This document shows, in pieces, positions 1 through 6,123 of a stretch of 35,353 nt of DNA. This DNA is from an uncultured Candidatus Saccharibacteria bacterium. Its GTDB lineage: Bacteria > Patescibacteriota > Saccharimonadia > Saccharimonadales > Saccharimonadaceae. How positions within the stretch are numbered: position 1 is the first letter of the stretch; every line of letters starts with the position of its first letter. The notes below the pieces were generated by a model. The model was not told the DNA's origin. It searched no databases and saw only the letters and a list, made by a program, of their open reading frames with translations. Both the position numbers and the translations under genes were made by a program. The DNA is taken from positions 1 to 35,353 of the forward strand of contig CALJRR010000079.1 of the NCBI GenBank assembly GCA_937976315.1, given 5' to 3'.

Positions 1-55
1 TGTGGTGGACAGTCGTAGTTATGGGGAGGCGCACCTCACCAAGTTCCTACGATTG
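1..55. repeat. Terminal direct repeat, left copy (circular overlap)
   Basis: These 55 bases are identical to 35299-35353. The simplest reading is that the molecule is circular (or circularly permuted) and the linear record overlaps itself. A true terminal repeat is possible, but 55 bp is short, and the overlap falls in the middle of an apparent RNA gene that only makes sense when the ends are joined. Confidence 0.9.
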
Positions 56-75
56 GAAAATTAGATTCTCATAGG

Positions 76-104
76 TCGTTCTGATGTTTGTCAGGACGAT
101 TTTT
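76..104 (+). terminator. Intrinsic terminator 1 of the control region
   Basis: TCGTTCTGA (76-84) pairs with TCAGGACGA (91-99), 9 bp with one G-U, followed by five T. It would end the junction RNA before the early operon. Confidence 0.75.
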
Positions 105-114
105 GTTGTATAGC

Positions 115-149
115 AAAACCCGCTGGAAGTAGAGAGCCAGCGGGTTTTT
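115..149 (+). terminator. Intrinsic terminator 2 of the control region
   Basis: AAAACCCGCTGG (115-126) pairs perfectly over 12 bp with CCAGCGGGTTTT (137-148), and the T run ends at 149. It sits just after terminator 1, so early genes would need read-through or a promoter further downstream. Confidence 0.85.
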
Positions 150-156
150 CTGTTTG

Positions 157-189
157 AAGAGGTTGGCAATCTGAAATTGATGACCTCTT
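157..189 (+). promoter_or_regulatory. Hairpin presenting the antisense-RNA target
   Basis: AAGAGGT (157-163) pairs with ACCTCTT (183-189), leaving a 19-nt loop. The loop and the 5' arm (158-181) are complementary to the predicted 5' end of the RNA starting near 33376: 22 Watson-Crick and 2 G-U pairs in 24. It lies after two terminators and before the first early gene, where an antisense RNA could control termination or translation. Confidence 0.55.
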
Positions 190-340
190 GTAGACAGAAC
201 AACTACACTGACTGCATTGAAAGATATAGCTCAATCCGACTCAATAGCGAGAATTATAGGAGTGACGGAGATTAGCTAGAACAATCAAAGCAAATATGTC
301 AGAAAGTGATCTTTAACAATTAGGGCATCAATAAACTATT

Positions 341-416
341 AGCGGCTGTGTCGGTGGGTGCGTCTCGTGAGTATCTATAAATTTAAGAAAAGCCGCCACC
401 CACTAACTCAGTCGCT
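341..416 (+). promoter_or_regulatory. Long leader hairpin upstream of the first early gene
   Basis: AGCGGCTG (341-348) pairs with CAGTCGCT (409-416), and GGTGGGTG (353-360) pairs with CACCCACT (397-404), with a 4x4 internal loop and about 36 nt at the top. No T run follows, so it is not a simple terminator. It ends 14 nt before the ribosome binding site of the gene at 442. The rest of 190-340 shows no gene. Confidence 0.55.
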
Positions 417-441
417 AAGCGAATAATAAAGGAGAAATAAA

Positions 442-645
442 ATGAAAAATAATACAAAAAATATCAACGAATCAAAAAAGAATAATATCAACTGGAAGCA
501 ATTGCTTGAAAAAGCTAAATCAATCTTGTTAATTATCATGATTACTGCCGCTATAGCATTTTACGCGGGTATTCAATATCAGATCAATAAGACAGAGGAA
601 GTGGATAATAAGGTCCGTCAAGCAACATTACAGTTAAAAAAGTAA
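442..645 (+). CDS. Membrane anchor; N-terminal part of a frameshifted lysozyme-like protein
   Basis: This 67-residue product has a polar, basic N-terminus and one membrane segment at about residues 26-45, followed by a charged stretch, suggesting cytoplasmic N-terminus and external C-terminus. The start is ATG 442 with GGAG at 431-434. Its last codons are TTA AAA AAG TAA, so the slippery heptamer A_AAA_AAG touches the stop codon. A -1 slip there joins it to the lysozyme-like frame at 642-1052 and gives a 203-residue anchored enzyme. Without slippage it is a short anchor alone. As first gene of the early operon it follows the structured leader. The membrane topology and fusion are inferred. 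Confidence 0.75.
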   Translation: MKNNTKNINESKKNNINWKQLLEKAKSILLIIMITAAIAFYAGIQYQINKTEEVDNKVRQATLQLKK

Positions 646-671
646 CTCGGAAGTCCGCAGCTATTTCCGAG
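636..671 (+). promoter_or_regulatory. Candidate programmed -1 ribosomal frameshift signal
   Basis: The heptamer A_AAA_AAG lies at 636-642 in the phase of the gene at 442 and is followed at once by TAA (643-645). A perfect 7-bp hairpin follows: CTCGGAA (646-652) with TTCCGAG (665-671). This heptamer with a 3' hairpin is the arrangement of E. coli dnaX. The spacer here is only 3 nt, shorter than usual. The -1 frame is open from 612 to 1052. Confidence 0.7.
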
Positions 672-1052
672 ATAGATAAAAGCGCTGCAAAGACAGATCC
701 GAAAGTCGAACCAACCGTGCCGCAACCAAAACCAGTTGCGATATCGGGCTGCGAATTGGTTCGACGGGAGCTGTCAAAATATTCAGGATGGGATGTTAGT
801 CTAATGCTAGCTATCGCTAAGGCTGAGAATAGAAGCTGTAATCCGCTTAATCATAATCTTACCAACTCTGAAAATCACGGAGTATGTGTTGGCAGTTATG
901 GCGTGTTACAGGTTGGCTGTCTGCATTTTCAACCTCACGATGACAGAAACGACACCGCAACAGTTGTAAGAGTTGCTTATCGAGTTTGGCAGTCTCAAGG
1001 CTATAAAGCATGGACTACATATCGCACAGGGGCGTATAAGGAGAATCTATAA
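642..1052 (+). CDS. Lysozyme-like / transglycosylase domain, expressed as -1 frameshift extension
   Basis: After the slip the chain continues with about 30 residues rich in K, S, A and P, then a lysozyme-like fold. A likely catalytic Glu sits in AIAKAENRS (about residue 129 of the fusion), a SYGVLQV motif matches the S-x-G-x-x-Q segment of soluble transglycosylases, and the C-terminal A-Y-x-x-W...G-Y-x-x-W pattern is common in phage and actinobacterial members. The frame has no ATG. The only candidate start is GTG 717, which lacks any ribosome binding site, unlike almost every neighbour. It would cut peptidoglycan outside the membrane, perhaps in entry, superinfection exclusion or remodelling. 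Domain fairly sure; role open. Confidence 0.7.
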   Translation, partial: VTRKSAAISEIDKSAAKTDPKVEPTVPQPKPVAISGCELVRRELSKYSGWDVSLMLAIAKAENRSCNPLNHNLTNSENHGVCVGSYGVLQVGCLHFQPHDDRNDTATVVRVAYRVWQSQGYKAWTTYRTGAYKENL

Positions 1053-1183
1053 TGGCTGATAAACAAAGTTTACTAGCTGGAGTGAAGCTAGAGTACGAAA
1101 GACTAGAAAGTGAAGACTACTTAATAAAACGTCTTCGCAATTGGCGCAATCGTATGCGTCGTAAACAAAAGGGCAAACAGTAA
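1052..1183 (+). CDS. Small basic protein, 43 residues
   Basis: This short gene overlaps its neighbours by one base on both sides (TAATG at 1050-1054 and at 1181-1185), so it is translationally coupled in the early operon. GGAG at 1040-1043 serves the start. The C-terminal half is very basic (RLRNWRNRMRRKQKGKQ), suggesting nucleic acid binding, while the N-terminal half looks like a helix. No family recognised. The tight coupling and strong binding site are the main evidence that it is real. Confidence 0.65.
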   Translation: MADKQSLLAGVKLEYERLESEDYLIKRLRNWRNRMRRKQKGKQ

Positions 1184-1716
1184 TGTATATAAGAGCAACT
1201 CACAAGAAGTTTGACTTAGAAAGCATTAAGGCTGTAGCTACTTGTCCAGAGTGTAAATCTAAGCATCTCATGATATCCAGAGGAAGACTCACTTGTCGTA
1301 ATTGTGGTACTGAGATAGGCAGACTTGGTAAGACTAATAAATATGGTGCTAAGCGCACTGAGATGAATGGTAAGATATACGATTCAAAGTTTGAAGCACA
1401 AGTAGCCGCCGAGCTAGAAATTGAAAAGAATCTCGGCCAGATAAAAGACTATGACACTCAATACAGAATAGAAGGTTGGGTCTATGACGAAAATGGCAAT
1501 CCAGCATTCCCATATCGTCACAAAGTAGACTTTAGAATACACAATCTAGACGGATCATTCACTTTACGCGAAGCAAAAGGCGTAGAAACTGATGACTATA
1601 AATGGCGCCGTAAGATCCTAGAAAAGGTGTGGTTACCAGCCCACCCTGAATATACATATGAAGTCGTATATCAGAAGAGCAGTAAGCGTTATAAGCGAAA
1701 AGGAGCGTCTAGATGA
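1183..1716 (+). CDS. Zinc-ribbon plus DUF1064 PD-(D/E)XK nuclease
   Basis: The N-terminus carries a zinc ribbon (C21-x2-C24 and C38-x2-C41). From about residue 53 it matches the phage DUF1064 family: KYGAKRTE, then YDSKFEA, then HKVDF and REAKG. These give the restriction-endonuclease-like set E71, D116 and E130-x-K132. DUF1064 proteins are small phage nucleases thought to act on branched or replicating DNA; the family assignment is firm, the substrate is not known. The ATG overlaps the previous stop by one base. The extra N-terminal ribbon could bind DNA or a protein partner. Confidence 0.8.
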   Translation: MYIRATHKKFDLESIKAVATCPECKSKHLMISRGRLTCRNCGTEIGRLGKTNKYGAKRTEMNGKIYDSKFEAQVAAELEIEKNLGQIKDYDTQYRIEGWVYDENGNPAFPYRHKVDFRIHNLDGSFTLREAKGVETDDYKWRRKILEKVWLPAHPEYTYEVVYQKSSKRYKRKGASR

Positions 1717-1898
1717 TAACTCAAAGAAAGAAAGCAGTACTTGCATTATGGAAGTTATATAAAGCCATGAGTAATACTGTAGACTCACTCATAATCAACA
1801 GAGAAGATATACCTTCTGCCGATCAATGGATAAATGACTTAGAGTCTGACATGAAGGTAGTCAAAGAGTGGATTAGCGCACTATCTGACAATTATTAA
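1713..1898 (+). CDS. Hypothetical small helical protein, 61 residues
   Basis: The ATG overlaps the nuclease stop (ATGA at 1713-1716), with an AAGGAG site at 1700-1705. The product looks all-helical (LALWKLYKAM, then an acidic second half), with no cysteines and no membrane segment. It is co-translated with the DUF1064 nuclease and could be a partner of it, but nothing in the sequence proves this. No family recognised. Confidence 0.65.
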   Translation: MITQRKKAVLALWKLYKAMSNTVDSLIINREDIPSADQWINDLESDMKVVKEWISALSDNY

Positions 1899-1900
1899 AT

Positions 1901-2018
1901 AGTCTGGTGCCCAGATCTGCGTTTGAACCATTGGCGTAGAAATTTGTAAAGTGTGCGGTTAAATGACTAGACTCCATAAAGTCTCCTACTTAATCAAAAA
2001 TCTAGTAACAGCCAGACT
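1901..2018 (+). ncRNA. Structured intergenic RNA with alternative pairings
   Basis: AGTCTGGT (1901-1908) can pair with GCCAGACT (2011-2018; 8 bp, one G-U) and close an element of about 118 nt. The same TCTGG (1903-1907) can instead pair locally with CCAGA (1911-1915). AGACT (1969-1973) pairs with AGTCT (1980-1984). The 3' arm is followed by TTTTCTT. Two exclusive pairings of one segment are what a regulatory switch would need, but only short helices support it. No open frame occupies 1899-2068. Confidence 0.35.
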
Positions 2019-2068
2019 TTTCTTCCCATAAAGGATAAACGGTAAACATAAAGCTAAAAGGAGAATAA

Positions 2069-2239
2069 ATGTACATGCTAATTTGGATAATATTTGTACT
2101 TCTGATTCTAATTCTAGTTGGAATTTCAGAATACAACATCGCTAAACAAGATGAAGAATGGATGAAGCGAATTGTAGAGGGGGACAGGCGATGGACTAAA
2201 GAAACTAAAGAGGAGGTCAGAAAATGGAAAAAGAAGTAA
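2069..2239 (+). CDS. Small single-span membrane protein, 56 residues
   Basis: ATG 2069 follows AAAAGGAGAATAA. The first 20 residues are one strongly hydrophobic segment (LIWIIFVLLILILVG), followed by a highly charged tail of about 35 residues rich in E, K, R and W. The expected topology is an anchor with a cytoplasmic or external charged tail. It overlaps the next gene by 16 bases. Small phage membrane proteins of this shape include exclusion factors and lysis regulators, but no family is recognised. Confidence 0.65.
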   Translation: MYMLIWIIFVLLILILVGISEYNIAKQDEEWMKRIVEGDRRWTKETKEEVRKWKKK

Positions 2240-2412
2240 AGCCTTATTATGAAGATGACTATCAATCGCTAGATGAGGTCGACACGGTAGACTTACTAGA
2301 AATGAAAGAAGGTGCGTTAAACGACCTGAACGAGAGTGAACGCACAATTCATCGTATAAACCAGATATTAGCCAGTCGTGCAATTTACGCCACGCAATTG
2401 GAGCTATTTTAA
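2224..2412 (+). CDS. Hypothetical acidic protein, 62 residues
   Basis: AGGAGG at 2212-2217 precedes ATG 2224, inside the 3' end of the membrane-protein gene, so translation is coupled. The product is acidic, with an EDDYQSLDEVDTVDLLEMK segment and a predicted long helix. No family recognised. Shape and operon position resemble the small host-takeover proteins of many phages, which is only an analogy. Confidence 0.6.
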   Translation: MEKEVKPYYEDDYQSLDEVDTVDLLEMKEGALNDLNESERTIHRINQILASRAIYATQLELF

Positions 2413-2421
2413 GGAGTAAAT

Positions 2422-3021
2422 ATGAAACAGTATAAACTTCTAAAAGACACGCCCACAATCAAAGCTGGAACTATATTCGAAGAAATCGTTAATATGTCTG
2501 ATGGAACCAGAGAATTAACTGTGGCTGTACCAGGTGAAGACATACCACAAGACCCTCAGTTCACAATTTCAGACATAGACAATTTTGATGAGTGGTTTGA
2601 GGAAATCCAAGAACCAGTAGACAGTATCCACTATAAACCCAAAGATGGTGAAGAGTATTTCTACGTTAGTGATTACGGAAGTGTAGAGTCAGGTATTTGG
2701 AGAGGCTATCATGTAGACAATGAGCGTCTAGCTCTGGGTCTTATCTATCCTACCGAAGAAGCATGCAGGAAAGCCAAAGAACGTAGATTAGCCGAAGTCA
2801 GATTACGCCGAACATCAGACTTTAAGCCAGACTTTGAGGATTGTAGAGGTGGATGGGTAGTCTACTACAATTACAGGGACAAAGAACTATACTCATACGA
2901 TACTGACTATGACGATTCTGGTGAAATCGTACACTACGCAACCGAAGAAGACGCTCGAAAATCTATCAAAGAAAACCGAGAAGATTGGTTAATTTATTTT
3001 GGAATAAAGGAGGAAGAATGA
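2422..3021 (+). CDS. Hypothetical phage protein, 199 residues, repeated motif
   Basis: AAGGAG precedes ATG 2422. The chain is acidic and rich in aromatic residues. Two comparable segments seem to be present: EEYFYVSDYGSVESG...YPTEEACRKAKERR and GGWVVYYNYRDKELYS...YATEEDARKSIKEN, each a beta-strand pair followed by a helix with a TEE-A motif. That suggests an internal duplication of a small alpha/beta unit seen in many phage proteins of unknown role. The stop overlaps the next start (ATGA at 3018-3021). No enzymatic motif seen. Confidence 0.7.
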   Translation: MKQYKLLKDTPTIKAGTIFEEIVNMSDGTRELTVAVPGEDIPQDPQFTISDIDNFDEWFEEIQEPVDSIHYKPKDGEEYFYVSDYGSVESGIWRGYHVDNERLALGLIYPTEEACRKAKERRLAEVRLRRTSDFKPDFEDCRGGWVVYYNYRDKELYSYDTDYDDSGEIVHYATEEDARKSIKENREDWLIYFGIKEEE

Positions 3022-3251
3022 AAGAATTTAGTATTCCAGTAAAAATAACTTTAGACTGTTATTTATCAGTGAAAGCCAGCAATCAAGATGAAGCTTATGA
3101 AATTGCCGATGACACCATGTACTGGGCATACCAAAATGGCGCACCAGAGCAACATAAGGACTTGTCTATCCTAGACTGTGAGATAGCAGTGGATGGTGAA
3201 GATATAGATTTAGACGAGTGGAGAGACCCGTCAGATACAAATGAAAGCTAA
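3018..3251 (+). CDS. Hypothetical small acidic protein, 77 residues
   Basis: ATG 3018 is preferred over an upstream GTG at 2985 because AAGGAGG (3007-3013) sits just before it and the ATGA overlap couples it to the previous gene. The sequence begins with strands (EFSIPVKITLDCYLSVKA), then a helix and an acidic tail, a layout common in small phage proteins with the pattern A-x-N-x-D-E-A. No named family or catalytic motif. Confidence 0.65.
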   Translation: MKEFSIPVKITLDCYLSVKASNQDEAYEIADDTMYWAYQNGAPEQHKDLSILDCEIAVDGEDIDLDEWRDPSDTNES

Positions 3252-3280
3252 ATGTACCCTACGGGGGCAAGGAGGAAACA

Positions 3281-3511
3281 ATGTCAGGAACCAAGCAGGG
3301 CGGATTGAAAGCCGCACAGAAAAACCTAGCAAGCAACCCTAACTTTTACGCAGAAATCGGACGAAAGGGTGGCTCTGCTACATTTGCAAGTCACGGAACA
3401 TATAAGGGGTTTGCACAAGACATTGAATGCGATTGCGACTTAATTGACGGTCCTCACTTTGTAAAAAAATGTGCTGGCAAAAAAGGTGGTCGTATCAGTA
3501 AACGAAAGTAA
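3281..3511 (+). CDS. KGG-motif phage protein
   Basis: The 76-residue product contains GTKQGGLKAA, then NFYAEIGRKGGSA and a C-terminal KKGGRISKRK. These match the KGG repeats (stress-induced acidophilic repeat type) and the small G-T-K-x-G-G-L-K-A phage proteins often found in Gram-positive phages. Such motifs are thought to contact DNA, and the basic tail fits, but the function is unproven. Two C-rich turns (ECDCD and KKCAGKK) could bind metal. AAGGAGG precedes ATG 3281. It is the last gene before the large structured RNA. Confidence 0.7.
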   Translation: MSGTKQGGLKAAQKNLASNPNFYAEIGRKGGSATFASHGTYKGFAQDIECDCDLIDGPHFVKKCAGKKGGRISKRK

Positions 3512-3513
3512 AC

Positions 3514-3969
3514 GGGTACGATTTGTACCCAGTAGAACATTAACAATTCAACCGTAGAACTGGACAGATGACTATTTTGCCCACCCGAGTCGTCTGTTCA
3601 ACTGGTAGCACGAGCACTCCAAAATGACCAATGCCGTAGAGGCACAATTGTTGCATCCCTCGTGCTATCAACTGGCAACATCAAACCTTAAAGTAATTAA
3701 CTCACTTAATGATATACAAAAACTGGTGTTGCCAATCGGGTATATAAATGACTTGAGAGTTTGAGGTGGAGACTGTGGTGCGGCTATCAAAGCTCTAGTC
3801 TTCAACCAAAAGTAAAAGAGTAACTGCCGACATCGCACCTTGAGCAGTGAAATTACAGCTGTTCCATACAATGTAGCCCGACGTAACGCATTTACGTCAA
3901 CAGGGAGTAGTCAGGCAAGAAAAGCCCCACTTATGGCAGGTCGTTGTATACCCGTCCAGTTCTGCGGTT
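3514..3969 (+). ncRNA. Large ornate structured RNA, about 420 nt
   Basis: A 16-bp helix closes the element: AACCGTAGAACTGGAC (3550-3565) with 3954-3969, one G-U pair. Inside are hairpins 3566-3572/3589-3595 (7 bp), 3606-3614/3659-3667 (9 bp perfect, with a 4-bp inner stem 3632-3635/3641-3644), 3673-3682/3725-3734 (10 bp, one G-U), 3777-3782/3834-3839 (6 bp) and 3880-3886/3892-3898 (7 bp perfect, 5-nt loop). GGGTAC/GTACCC at 3514-3530 precedes it. No supported reading frame covers this stretch. Size, multi-hairpin junction and phage early-region location recall the GOLLD and ROOL classes, but I cannot assign it to either. Confidence 0.75.
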
Positions 3970-3998
3970 GAGGAAAAGGACAAGACGAGGAGATTGAT

Positions 3999-4370
3999 AT
4001 GTCTAAAATAAGGAATTTCTTGAAATATATTCTAATAATGTTAATGATCGTAGTTCCTGTCTACTGTATATTGTCAGTACGGTTGCAAACTTCTGAAACT
4101 ATAGCTTCTGGAATTGTTTATAATAATCAAAACAATAGCATATTCACTGGCAACACGTATTTCAGAATCCGTGCGTCAGAAAATACTGTAGTAACAGGAG
4201 AAAATATCAGTAGATTCTGTCTGCCGCCAAATTCACCATACACTAAATTGGTGAATGAAGCCGCCAAAGACAAGAATATCAAGGTGGTTGTTACAAGCAG
4301 CAAGGTGTTTACGATGGTCCCGTCTCCTTGGCATTGTGCTGATAACGTTAAGGTTGAGAGGTTGAAGTAA
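3999..4370 (+). CDS. Membrane-anchored or secreted protein, 123 residues
   Basis: GAGGAG at 3985-3990 precedes ATG 3999. Residues about 8-26 are hydrophobic (YILIMLMIVVPVYCILSV) after a basic N-terminus, so it is an anchor or an uncleaved signal. The remainder is polar with strand-like segments and two cysteines (RFCLPP and WHCADN) that could form a disulfide outside the membrane. It is the first gene after the large RNA. No family recognised. Confidence 0.7.
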   Translation: MSKIRNFLKYILIMLMIVVPVYCILSVRLQTSETIASGIVYNNQNNSIFTGNTYFRIRASENTVVTGENISRFCLPPNSPYTKLVNEAAKDKNIKVVVTSSKVFTMVPSPWHCADNVKVERLK

Positions 4371-4405
4371 ACTACACGAAATGTTACAAGGATGGGAAAG
4401 AAAAT

Positions 4406-4834
4406 ATGAAAATCTACAAGCTCTACGCTAAATCACGAAGTGATAATCCTAATTTCCAAAAGCTAGATAGAAATATCCTATCTGTGCTAAGTAGTCACAA
4501 GGATAACTATGAGTATGTTATTTATGACTATAAACATAATGGGTTAGCCAATGGTGGCGTAGCGGTGTTTAAGGACACTACTGGAAAATTTGCACTCACA
4601 TGGCTGAAAGACCGACGTTGTTGGGATGCGTTCAGTAATACTCCGTTAGAGGATGGCGATTTGATGTGTACTCACTCGTTGGAGCAAGTCATATATTCGA
4701 TGGCCATTGAATATATATTTCGGGCTGAGGAGATTTACGGTCGCGAGAATCTGCGCAATTATGAATACTCTATTGTTCTTAGGTTGACTATAGAGAGAGT
4801 ACTACGTAAGTTAAATGAAGTGGAGAAAAAATAA
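4406..4834 (+). CDS. Hypothetical phage protein, paralogue of the 6517 gene
   Basis: The 142-residue product shares a block with the gene at 6517-6897. Both have YEY(V/I)I, then G-x-A-V-x-K-D-x-x-G-K-F, a W/H-rich strand, C-x-x-S-L-E-(Q/E)-(V/I)-I and a charged C-terminal helix. This is likely a beta-sheet domain plus helix that was duplicated within the early region. GGGAAAG lies before ATG 4406. The final A of its stop is the first base of the next start (TAATG). Function unknown. Confidence 0.7.
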   Translation: MKIYKLYAKSRSDNPNFQKLDRNILSVLSSHKDNYEYVIYDYKHNGLANGGVAVFKDTTGKFALTWLKDRRCWDAFSNTPLEDGDLMCTHSLEQVIYSMAIEYIFRAEEIYGRENLRNYEYSIVLRLTIERVLRKLNEVEKK

Positions 4835-5214
4835 TGCGTGATATTAAGTTTAGAATATGGGACGGAGTTAAGAATGAATGGCTTGCCTCAAGTAGCAAGG
4901 ACGCCCTGCCGTATTATGGCTTTGCGTTAGTAGGTGAGGTTATGACTGTTCAATCACCACCATATTGGTCACTTGATGAAGGTAATATCGTTGAGCAATT
5001 CACAAACTTAAAAGACAAGAACGGTACAGAAATCTACGAGGGCGACATTCTTATAGACGACACTGGCGAGCCTGTTGAGTACTGGGTGGTTAAGTTTTCT
5101 GAGGGTGGGTTTGTGGGTGAGTGCGCAGGCGTGGCTGAGCCTCTCTTTGAACTAACAAACCTAGAGGTTGTTGGCAATATTCACGAAGACTCTGAACTAT
5201 TGGAGGAGAAATGA
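4834..5214 (+). CDS. YopX family protein
   Basis: The sequence opens with MRDIKFRIWDG, continues with VEQFTNLKDKNGTEIYEGDI, and closes with EVVGNIHEDSELLEE. These are the three hallmark blocks of the YopX family found in many phages of low-G+C Gram-positive hosts. YopX proteins form beta-rich oligomers; their role in the phage cycle is not established. At 126 residues it is of normal family length. The start overlaps the preceding stop by one base, so it is coupled to the paralogue gene. Confidence 0.9.
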   Translation: MRDIKFRIWDGVKNEWLASSSKDALPYYGFALVGEVMTVQSPPYWSLDEGNIVEQFTNLKDKNGTEIYEGDILIDDTGEPVEYWVVKFSEGGFVGECAGVAEPLFELTNLEVVGNIHEDSELLEEK

Positions 5215-5232
5215 AAGTGAAAGGAGTTGAGA

Positions 5233-5595
5233 ATGAGTACTAAAATATCCGACCAAGATCAAAAATGGCTAGACGAAATAAATAAACTATCAGAAGAAGG
5301 CGTCTCAATAGCAAAACGTTCAAGTATGGAATCTGCCGAATATGTAGACCTATTACTGAGCAACTTTGACGATAAGAATTACTGCCAAACGGTAATCAAT
5401 CAGCACGCAGTAGAGGCGGCTATCGGACAATATTTTGCCGACATTGTTGCTCCCACATTCTTCGATATGCAAAAGGTGCTACGGAAGAAAACTAAGATGA
5501 GCAAAAACAACGCTGAAACATGCGCCAGAATACACGTAGGGCGATTCGTTCGCAACGTTGTTGAGGAGTTAAATAAAAGAAATGACGAAGAATGA
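5233..5595 (+). CDS. Hypothetical helical protein, 120 residues
   Basis: ATG 5233 is chosen because AAGGAG (5221-5226) lies six bases upstream; the TTG six bases before it would lie against that site. The product is polar and mostly helical (QKWLDEINKLSEEGVSIAKR at the start, VVEELNKRNDEE at the end), without membrane segment or obvious catalytic motif. Its end overlaps the next gene by 14 bases. No family recognised. Confidence 0.65.
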   Translation: MSTKISDQDQKWLDEINKLSEEGVSIAKRSSMESAEYVDLLLSNFDDKNYCQTVINQHAVEAAIGQYFADIVAPTFFDMQKVLRKKTKMSKNNAETCARIHVGRFVRNVVEELNKRNDEE

Positions 5596-5881
5596 ATCAA
5601 GACCATCTATCCAGTGTGACAAATGTCATAAGTGGATAGCATACAGCAAACACTCTGGCTATAAGCATTTCTGCACTAAGCATGCGAGAGACATTTGTGA
5701 GCTTGAAGAAGTGCGCAGGCACGCTATAAGCCTTATCCGAGACGATAGCATGCGAAACTACGAAATGACGCGCCTCATTAGGGACATGTCTTTTGTGGAT
5801 GTGAGATATGACCCAGAATCTAGTAAATCATTAAGAAAGGACATTGCTGAAAGGTTTAAGGAAGTAGAAAGATTAAGTTAA
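5582..5881 (+). CDS. Small putative zinc-binding protein, 99 residues
   Basis: The N-terminus has CDKCHKWIAYSKHSGYKHFC followed by TKH, giving C12, C15, H16, H23, H29, C31 and H34 as possible metal ligands. The rest is a charged helical region rich in Arg and Glu. This looks like a short zinc finger with a helical extension, perhaps a nucleic-acid-binding regulator. It starts inside the previous gene, and its stop overlaps the next ATG by one base. The function is a guess from composition. Confidence 0.65.
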   Translation: MTKNESRPSIQCDKCHKWIAYSKHSGYKHFCTKHARDICELEEVRRHAISLIRDDSMRNYEMTRLIRDMSFVDVRYDPESSKSLRKDIAERFKEVERLS

Positions 5882-6123
5882 TGAAGGTGCTATATCTTGT
5901 AAGAAAACTCAGTAATAAAGAGCGTAAGGTCGAACCTTACAAAGATGATGCTGGTCGGGTTGTAGCTTTTGCTGACATATAAGACACGAGAAAGGCTGCT
6001 AAGAGTATGAAACCAACCTGTCCGCCGCAATCATGGTGTGAGATCGTACTAATACGATTTGACGAGATTCAGTATATGAATTTGCCAGGTGGTTATGTAA
6101 TTTATGAAAAAGGAGGAAGGTAA
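5881..6123 (+). pseudogene. Small gene interrupted by an in-frame stop
   Basis: ATG 5881 couples to the previous stop (TAATG) and opens a frame of 33 codons that ends at TAA 5980-5982. In the same phase the frame then stays open for 46 codons to TAA 6121-6123, which couples to the next ATG (TAATG). Both ends thus show the tight coupling of an intact gene of 80 codons. The simplest reading is a nonsense mutation or a sequencing error; programmed readthrough cannot be excluded. The peptide (KVLYLVRKLSN at the start, GGYVIYEKGGR at the end) matches no family I know. Confidence 0.5.

Larger units (their letters stand above)
1..104 (+). ncRNA. Structured RNA spanning the circle junction, 3' part
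   Basis: This continues the transcript expected from the strong promoter at 35155-35183. Positions 11-18 pair with 47-54 (8 bp, one G-U). Inside that, 23-29 pairs with 34-40 around a CGCA tetraloop, with one G-A mismatch. The intrinsic terminator at 76-104 would end an RNA of roughly 210 nt. No reading frame with a ribosome binding site is visible in it. I do not recognise the family. Confidence 0.5.

Noticed and set aside
3668..3871. Leftward frame of 67 codons within the large RNA
   Set aside because: It lacks start signals and lies entirely within base-paired arms, which explain the sequence better.
3514..3969. Group I or group II intron
   Set aside because: The flanking sequence is not one interrupted gene, no intron-encoded protein is present, and I could not find a convincing catalytic core.
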